From NCBI GenBank assembly GCA_947489445.1, contig CANLDN010000003.1:1-64000 (forward strand): a stretch of DNA of 64,000 nt, in the 5' to 3' direction. Made by a program: the position numbers and the translations under genes. Positions 58,537 to 64,000 of this stretch are shown here, in pieces. Source of the stretch: an uncultured Paracoccaceae bacterium. Lineage in GTDB: Bacteria > Pseudomonadota > Alphaproteobacteria > Rhodobacterales > Rhodobacteraceae. The notes beneath the pieces are model-generated. The model searched no databases, was not told the DNA's origin, and worked only from the letters and a program-made list of their open reading frames with translations. Position 1 is the stretch's first letter. Each line of letters opens with the position of its first letter.

Positions 58537-61500
58537 TGGCCACCGGGGGCGATATGCTGAACGCGCGGGCGGGTGGTATCCTGTCTTATTTCACGCGACA
58601 CAAGACGGCGGCGAACCTGCTTTTGGTGTTGATGATCACCGCAGGGCTGTTTGCCTTTCCCAATATGCGTGCGCAGTTTTTCCCAGATGTCGTTGTTGAT
58701 GATCTGACGGTGTCGGTGACGTGGCAGGGTGCCGGGGCAGAGGATGTGGATGCCGCCATCGTGCAGGTGTTGGAGCCTGTTTTGTTGGGTGTCGAAGGCG
58801 TGGCATCGTCATCGTCGCGCTCGACCGAAGGGAGCGCGTCGATCCGGTTGGAGTTCGAGCCGGGCTATGACATCGACCGCGCCGCAGAAGATGTGCAGCT
58901 GGCCGTCGATAGCACCAGCAACCTGCCAGAGGATGCCGAGGACCCCAATGTGCGGCGCGGTGGCTGGTCGGACCGGGTCACGGATGTGGTGATCACCGGG
59001 CCGGTGGGCGTTGATCAACTGGGCCGTTTCGCCGATGAAATGTCGACCCGGTTGTTTGCCGCAGGTGTGACGCAGGTGATTATTCAGGGCGTTGCGGCGC
59101 CATCGACCATTGTCGAGGTCCCGTCGCTTTCGCTGATCGAATACGACATCGGCATGGCCGAGATCGCCCAGCGCATTGGCGAAGAGGCAGAGGCTGACCC
59201 GGCAGGTGACGTGTCGTCCAATGCGCGGGTGCGCACCGGTATCGCCAAGCGCAGTGCTGAAGATATTGGCGCGATTGTGCTGCGGTCAAACCCTGATGGG
59301 TCCAAGCTGACGATTGCCGATGTGGCCCGGATCACTGTTGAGGGGACGGACCGCGAGCGGGCTTACTTTGTCGGTGAGGACCCGGCGATCAAGATCCGGG
59401 TGCTACGATCGGCCCAAGGCGATGCGATTGGCATGCAGGAAACGGTTGAGCGGGTGCGCGATGAGTTGTCAGCGTCGCTGCCAGCGGGGGTGTCGATTGC
59501 GCTGACCAATGCGCGGGCTGAATTCATAACCGGTCGCCTGGATATCCTGCTGGATAACGGTCTGACCGGGCTGATGCTGGTTGTGGCACTATTGTTCTTG
59601 TTCCTGAACGCCCGCACCGCATTTTGGGTGGCCTTTGGCATCCCCGTGGCGATGCTGGCCGCTGTGGCGCTGATGTATGCGGTGGGGATCACGATCAACA
59701 TGATCTCGCTTTTTGCGCTGATCATCACGCTGGGGATTGTGGTCGATGATGCGATTGTCGTGGGCGAGCATGCCGATTTTCGGGTCAGGCAATTGGGTGA
59801 ACATCCAACTGTGGCCGCAGAAAACGCGGCCAAACGCATGTTCAGCCCGGTGTTTTCGGCGACCACCACCACGATTATCGCGTTCTTCGGTCTGATTATC
59901 ATCGGTGGCCGCTTTGGCGATCTGATCGCGGATATTCCGTTTACGGTGATCGTGGTTCTGGCCGCCAGCCTCTTGGAATGTTTTATCATCCTGCCGCACC
60001 ATCTGGCCCAATCCATGAAACATTCTGCCAAGGATCATTGGTATGATTGGCCGTCGCGCACGGTGAACCGCGGCTTTGATTGGTTCCGAGATACGTTGTT
60101 CCGCCCCTTTATGGGATTCGTGATCTGGGCACGGTATCCGGTGTTTGCGCTGGCTGTTCTGGCGCTGGCCAGTCAGGTGTCGCTATTCATCAAGGGTGAT
60201 GTCAGCTGGCGTTTCTTTAATGCGCCAGAGCAGTCTCAGGTCACTGGTAACTTTGCCATGCTGCCGGGCGCGACACGGACTGATACGCTTGAGATGATGC
60301 GCGAAATGCAGCGTGCGACCGAGGCCTTGGGTGCAGAATACGCCGAAGAACACGGGTTGAACCCGCTGAAGTTTGTGGTGGCAGAGGTTGGCGGCAATTC
60401 GGGTCGCGCCATTGCCGGGTCCGAGACGAAAGATGCCGATCAGTTGGGCGCCATCACGATTGAGCTGATTGATGCGGATAGTCGCCCCTATACCAGCTTT
60501 GCCTTTGTGGCCGCATTGCAGGAAAGCGTGCGCCAGCACCCGATGGCCGAGACGGTCAGTTTCCGCAGTTGGGGCCGTGGACCCGGTGGTGACAGTCTGG
60601 ATATCCAGATGTTCGGGGCCGATAGCGATACGCTGAAAGCGGCGGCAGAGGCGCTCAAGACTGAGTTGTTACCCTTTGCAGAGATTTCCGGGCTGGAGGA
60701 TTCGCTGGCCTATGACAAGGAAGAGCTGATCCTTGAGCTGACCCCGCAAGGTCAGGCGTTGGGGTTGGGTATTGATGGTTTGGGCCGCGTATTGCGTGAT
60801 CGTTTGGGCGGGATCGAGGCGGCGAGCTATCCCGATGGTGCAAGATCCGCCACGATCCGGGTGGAACTGCCGGATGGTGAGTTATCAGCGGATTTTCTGG
60901 ACCGCACGCAGATCAGAACACCGGACGGGGTTTATGTGCCTTTGGCCGACGTGGTGACCGCGCAAAGCCGCACCGGATTTTCGACCGTCCGTCGCGAAAA
61001 CGGTATCCAGTTGATTTCGGTCACGGGTGATCTGGATGATGATGATGCCGCGCGGGCGACGGAAATCCAGCAGGTGATTAATGACGACATCTTGCCCCGG
61101 ATCGAAAGCAATTTCGGCATTGAAACGCAATTGTCGGGTCAAAGCGAGCAGGAGCGGGAGTTCCTGAGCGACGCGCGCACCGGCCTTATTCTGGTGCTGC
61201 TGGGCATTTACCTGACGCTGTCATGGATTTTCAGCAGTTGGACCCGGCCTGTGGTGGTGATGGCGATTATTCCTTTCGGCCTCGTCGGGACGATCTATGG
61301 TCATTATGTCTGGGATGTGCCGCTAAGCATGTTCAGTGTGGTAGGCATGATCGGGATGGTGGGGATCATCATCAATGACAGTATTGTGCTTGTGACGACT
61401 GTGGACGAATACGCGCAGGATCGCGGGTTGGTGCCTGCGATTATCGACGGCGCATCCGACAGGTTGCGGCCTGTGATGCTGACCACGCTGACCACGGTGC

Positions 61501-61931
61501 TGGGTCTGATGCCACTGCTTTATGAAGGGTCCAATCAGGCGGAATTCCTGAAGCCAACCGTGATCACGCTGGTCTTTGGTCTGGGCGCGGGCATGTTTCT
61601 TGTGCTGCTGATTGTGCCGTCGCTGATGGCGATGCAGCAGGATGTGCGCAAACAGGTGCAATCGGCCAAGCGGGCGCTGCGCGGGCGGCAGTTGGCGATG
61701 TTTGCGCCAGCGGGGCTGGGGGCTGCGGGTGCGGTTGTTTTGGCCGCATTAACCGTTGGCCCGGTCGTTGTCACGGGCGCGCCGTGGGGATTGGCTGCAA
61801 ATGCATTGCCCCTGCTGAACGGCGGGTTTGGCCCTGCGATGGGTGTTTTTGTGGTCGGATTAATGGTGTGGCTTCTGGCCATCTATATCGGGGCGATGTT
61901 GGTGATGGGCCTGCGTCGCGGCAAGGCCTAG
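58536..61931 (+). CDS. RND family efflux permease
   Basis: 1131 residues with twelve membrane helices and two large periplasmic loops. AGGILSYFTRHKTAANLLLV is the start, ITLGIVVDDAIVVGEHADFR carries the TM4 Asp pair used for proton transport, and the second half has GMIGMVGIIINDSIVLVTTV. Extra hydrophobic segments lie at the C-terminus (PAGLGAAGAVVLAALTV, FVVGLMVWLLAIYIGAMLVM). Substrate unknown; it may export drugs, lipids or metabolites. It immediately follows the adaptor; an outer-membrane channel gene is not in the window. Confidence 0.94.
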   Translation: MATGGDMLNARAGGILSYFTRHKTAANLLLVLMITAGLFAFPNMRAQFFPDVVVDDLTVSVTWQGAGAEDVDAAIVQVLEPVLLGVEGVASSSSRSTEGSASIRLEFEPGYDIDRAAEDVQLAVDSTSNLPEDAEDPNVRRGGWSDRVTDVVITGPVGVDQLGRFADEMSTRLFAAGVTQVIIQGVAAPSTIVEVPSLSLIEYDIGMAEIAQRIGEEAEADPAGDVSSNARVRTGIAKRSAEDIGAIVLRSNPDGSKLTIADVARITVEGTDRERAYFVGEDPAIKIRVLRSAQGDAIGMQETVERVRDELSASLPAGVSIALTNARAEFITGRLDILLDNGLTGLMLVVALLFLFLNARTAFWVAFGIPVAMLAAVALMYAVGITINMISLFALIITLGIVVDDAIVVGEHADFRVRQLGEHPTVAAENAAKRMFSPVFSATTTTIIAFFGLIIIGGRFGDLIADIPFTVIVVLAASLLECFIILPHHLAQSMKHSAKDHWYDWPSRTVNRGFDWFRDTLFRPFMGFVIWARYPVFALAVLALASQVSLFIKGDVSWRFFNAPEQSQVTGNFAMLPGATRTDTLEMMREMQRATEALGAEYAEEHGLNPLKFVVAEVGGNSGRAIAGSETKDADQLGAITIELIDADSRPYTSFAFVAALQESVRQHPMAETVSFRSWGRGPGGDSLDIQMFGADSDTLKAAAEALKTELLPFAEISGLEDSLAYDKEELILELTPQGQALGLGIDGLGRVLRDRLGGIEAASYPDGARSATIRVELPDGELSADFLDRTQIRTPDGVYVPLADVVTAQSRTGFSTVRRENGIQLISVTGDLDDDDAARATEIQQVINDDILPRIESNFGIETQLSGQSEQEREFLSDARTGLILVLLGIYLTLSWIFSSWTRPVVVMAIIPFGLVGTIYGHYVWDVPLSMFSVVGMIGMVGIIINDSIVLVTTVDEYAQDRGLVPAIIDGASDRLRPVMLTTLTTVLGLMPLLYEGSNQAEFLKPTVITLVFGLGAGMFLVLLIVPSLMAMQQDVRKQVQSAKRALRGRQLAMFAPAGLGAAGAVVLAALTVGPVVVTGAPWGLAANALPLLNGGFGPAMGVFVVGLMVWLLAIYIGAMLVMGLRRGKA

Positions 61932-62728
61932 CTGGCGGTGCAGCCCTGAATATCAATGGCCTGATCGGCACCCAGCACCGTGATCCGGACGCTGGACCTG
62001 TCAAGTGCAAAGGCCGTGCCGCTGGTATGGACCATGTCGACGGTGGCTCGCAGGTTATTGCCCTCGCGGGTGACATCCGCTTCTGACACCCAGATATTCG
62101 GATCAGCAGCTTCCATGACGACGATTTCGTTCGCGCCGGTCGTAGGTACATCTATTGCCGCCGTGACCCGCAGCCCGTCACTGATCGGGTCGATGGTGCA
62201 AATAACGGTGTCCACATTCGCCTCTTCCTGCGATAGCGGGCGGTCGATCAGGGCAGCGGTGATGGAGGTATCCCGCGCGCCAATGATGGGCAGCAAAGCG
62301 TCAAAATCGAGCGTGACCGGGATGCACACATCCTCGCAAACGCCGATATCAATCTGGCCGCTGATCTGGATAGGCGCATCGGGGTCGTTGCTGAATATGG
62401 TCAGCGGGAAAACAATGCTGTTTTCGTAACCCAGTGACCGCAGGCCGTTTTGGTTGAATATGTCGGGTACCGGGAAATGGGGGGCCACGGCTGTGATATT
62501 ATCCGATCCGGCAAAGGAGAATTGCGGTGGGATGCCTGCGTCACCCGGTGCGCGCCAATAGGTTTTCCAACCTGGTTCCAGCGTGATGCGCAGGCCAGCG
62601 ATATGTTCCCCATCGGCGTTTCGCCAGCCCGGCAAAATCTCGATCGAGGCAAGATCGTCAAAAGGTCCGGCCAGAGCAGATGTCGGCAGCAAGAGGGTTA
62701 TCAGCAAGGCAAGCATATTTCTGCGCAT
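61928..62728 (-). CDS. DsbD alpha-domain-like periplasmic protein
   Basis: 266 residues. A signal peptide (MRRNMLALLITLLLPTSALA) precedes an immunoglobulin-like domain. IQISGQIDIGVCEDVCIPVT has the CxxxC pair and the IDIGVC context of the DsbD N-terminal domain. The transmembrane beta and thioredoxin-like gamma parts of DsbD are absent. It would exchange thiols with a partner encoded elsewhere, possibly a CcdA-type protein. The start 62728 has no conflict. It is convergent with the RND permease (4-base overlap). Confidence 0.85.
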   Translation of the reverse strand: MRRNMLALLITLLLPTSALAGPFDDLASIEILPGWRNADGEHIAGLRITLEPGWKTYWRAPGDAGIPPQFSFAGSDNITAVAPHFPVPDIFNQNGLRSLGYENSIVFPLTIFSNDPDAPIQISGQIDIGVCEDVCIPVTLDFDALLPIIGARDTSITAALIDRPLSQEEANVDTVICTIDPISDGLRVTAAIDVPTTGANEIVVMEAADPNIWVSEADVTREGNNLRATVDMVHTSGTAFALDRSSVRITVLGADQAIDIQGCTAS

Positions 62729-62834
62729 GCCGTGTTAGTTATGCATAAGGGATGAAATGGGAAGTCACGTTTGGGCGATTAATCGTGACGGTTGACCCTT
62801 GCGTCATCCTGCCAAGAGGCAAATAATAGGGGTT

Positions 62835-63404
62835 ATGGACGCTGAACAGACAAGCCTCGTTGGAAAGCTGTTGATCGCGATGCCTGATATGGGTGATCCG
62901 CGTTTCGCCCATAGTGTGATTTACATGTGTGCCCATTCCGAGGATGGCGGTATGGGATTGATCGTCAACAAACCGCAGCACGAGGTTCAGTTTGCCGATC
63001 TGCTGGATCAGCTGGGTATCAAGCGGGCAGCGGGTGTACGCGACATTCGGGTGCATTTCGGCGGGCCGGTTGATCACGCCCGCGGCTTTGTTCTGCATTC
63101 CAACGATTATGAGTCGGCATCAGGCACGTTGCAGGTTGATGACAATATCTGCATGACCGCGACCTTGGATGTGTTGGAAGATATCGCCCAAGGCAATGGC
63201 CCGGATACATCCATGCTGGCGCTGGGCTATGCGGGATGGGGGCCGGGCCAGTTGGAACATGAAATCCTTCAGAACGGCTGGCTGACTTGCGATCCGCGCG
63301 ATGAGATCGTGTTTGGCCGTGCCAATGAGCATAAATGGACCGCCGCGCTGAAGGTGTTGGGGATTGATCCTGTTTTGCTGTCAGCGACGGCAGGCCATGC
63401 TTAG
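62835..63404 (+). CDS. yqgE: YqgE/AlgH (UPF0301) family protein
   Basis: 189 residues. LVGKLLIAMPDMGDPRFAHS, MGLIVNKPQHEVQFADLLDQ, LALGYAGWGPGQLEHEILQN and DEIVFGRANEHKWTAAL are family signatures. Its role is not settled; AlgH has been linked to alginate regulation in Pseudomonas. ATG 62835 is chosen because it gives MDAEQTSLVGKLLIA; an in-frame start at 62799 adds residues that do not belong to the family. Confidence 0.95.
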   Translation: MDAEQTSLVGKLLIAMPDMGDPRFAHSVIYMCAHSEDGGMGLIVNKPQHEVQFADLLDQLGIKRAAGVRDIRVHFGGPVDHARGFVLHSNDYESASGTLQVDDNICMTATLDVLEDIAQGNGPDTSMLALGYAGWGPGQLEHEILQNGWLTCDPRDEIVFGRANEHKWTAALKVLGIDPVLLSATAGHA

Positions 63405-63988
63405 GTCTTTTTGCTGAGCGATTTGATCAGGACGAAATATGCCAGGATCAGCGTGAAGATATCGACGATCCCGGGCGCAGGCGGTGCGCCGTCTTTGGGC
63501 AGTTGCGATTCCAATTGGCGCACGGTGACCTGCAACTCTTGCGGTGCCGCACCCATGATGCCCTGATCGGTGTTCTTGGCACCTGCCAACCAGTTGCTGA
63601 GCACATGTTCCATGCCTTCCAAGGCGCGCACGGTGCCGTCCGGCCCGTCATGCAGCGCCTTCATCAACCCCACAAGCGACATGGCAACCTTGCCCAGCCG
63701 GTCGGACAGTTGTGCCACGTTGGATTCCTGACTGTTCAGCCGCTGGCCTGCCGCATAGCTGCCCGCGCCAAACCGTTCGTGCTGATGAACCATGTGCTTG
63801 AAATTGCTTTGGGATTTCAGGTCGCGTTCGGTGTTCTGGATGGTCTGTTTCCAGCCTTCGATTTTGCGCTCAATCTCGTTATGGCCATGGGTGTGCGGTT
63901 TGGGAACGCCGCCAAGCAGCTTGATCCGTTCGTTTTCGATCTGACTGACCAAATTCTGTAACGCAAATAGTTTCGCCTCGTGGCCCAT
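63401..63988 (-). CDS. Coiled-coil protein with a C-terminal membrane helix
   Basis: 195 residues. A charged N-terminal half forms coiled coil (KLFALQNLVSQIENERIKLL; GWKQTIQNTERDLKSQSNFK), a middle part with VAQLSDRLGKVAMSLVGLMK follows, and a single C-terminal helix (IVDIFTLILAYFVLIKSLSK) ends the protein, so it is probably tail-anchored. Family not recognised. The stop overlaps the YqgE gene end by 4 bases. ATG 63988 has an AGGGGAT site nearby. Confidence 0.78.
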   Translation of the reverse strand: MGHEAKLFALQNLVSQIENERIKLLGGVPKPHTHGHNEIERKIEGWKQTIQNTERDLKSQSNFKHMVHQHERFGAGSYAAGQRLNSQESNVAQLSDRLGKVAMSLVGLMKALHDGPDGTVRALEGMEHVLSNWLAGAKNTDQGIMGAAPQELQVTVRQLESQLPKDGAPPAPGIVDIFTLILAYFVLIKSLSKKT

Positions 63989-64000
63989 TTTAATCCCCTG

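Noticed and set aside
57082..61931. RND pair considered as part of a novel system
   Set aside because: Adaptor and pump are textbook and adjacent genes show no functional link.
1..64000. Search for tRNA, rRNA, CRISPR arrays, integrases and insertion sequences
   Set aside because: No cloverleaf with the conserved T-loop, no spaced repeats and no transposase or integrase motifs were seen. The phage-type muramidase alone is not enough to call a prophage.

Overview
The window looks like ordinary chromosome from an aerobic alphaproteobacterium of the Rhodobacterales, probably the Roseobacter group. The evidence is moderately high GC (about 60 percent by eye), dense gene packing with many 4-base ATGA overlaps, and Rhodobacterales-type neighbourhoods: pyrB, three small membrane proteins, a pyrC-like gene and plsY; ald divergent from an Lrp-type regulator; rsmE beside ubiA; and ETF-ubiquinone oxidoreductase. 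I found no rRNA, tRNA, CRISPR array, integrase or transposase, and no complete prophage.

Layout. 0.2-4.2 kb: pheT, a SAM methyltransferase, a decayed GNAT acetyltransferase and a YtoQ protein. 4.2-7.9 kb: a predicted aerolysin-like pore-forming protein with DUF5648-type repeats, a GST, mscL, and a phage-type muramidase. 7.9-14.2 kb: ald and its regulator, a secreted RTX metalloprotease coupled to a TbpB-like lipoprotein, an FrhB/BciB-like Fe-S flavoprotein, and asd. 14.2-21.6 kb: a redox and membrane region (HemG-like flavodoxin, three small polytopic membrane proteins, a zinc-less MDR, a fragment of a second MDR, a RetSat/CrtISO-like FAD enzyme, a 2TM protein and a nitroreductase). One perfect Fnr-type box and one near-match lie upstream of its transcription units. 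21.6-33 kb: housekeeping and transport (zapE, GNAT, MFS, GGDEF, hydrolase, OCD family, HAD, EamA, YaiI, fghA, AEC, greA).

33-41.5 kb: ETF-QO, a pair of PH-like membrane proteins, a DUF4139 protein, a PstS-OmpA fusion, and a TetR regulator whose promoter abuts a perfect 15-bp operator-like dyad. 41.5-49.2 kb: a BON/OmpA envelope protein, ubiA, rsmE, two tandem GNAT paralogues and gshA. 49.2-57 kb: a protein with a broken metalloprotease motif, plsY, a pyrC-like gene that has lost its metal ligands, three small membrane proteins, pyrB, a small LRR-like protein, a family-4-type UDG with only two cysteines, a phosphoesterase and moaB. 57-64 kb: an RND efflux pair, a DsbD alpha-domain protein, YqgE and a coiled-coil tail-anchored protein.

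The least ordinary items are the DUF5648-aerolysin protein, the protease-lipoprotein pair, the Fnr-boxed redox region, the pseudo-dihydroorotase coupled to pyrB through membrane proteins, and two proteins with catalytic or cofactor residues missing.
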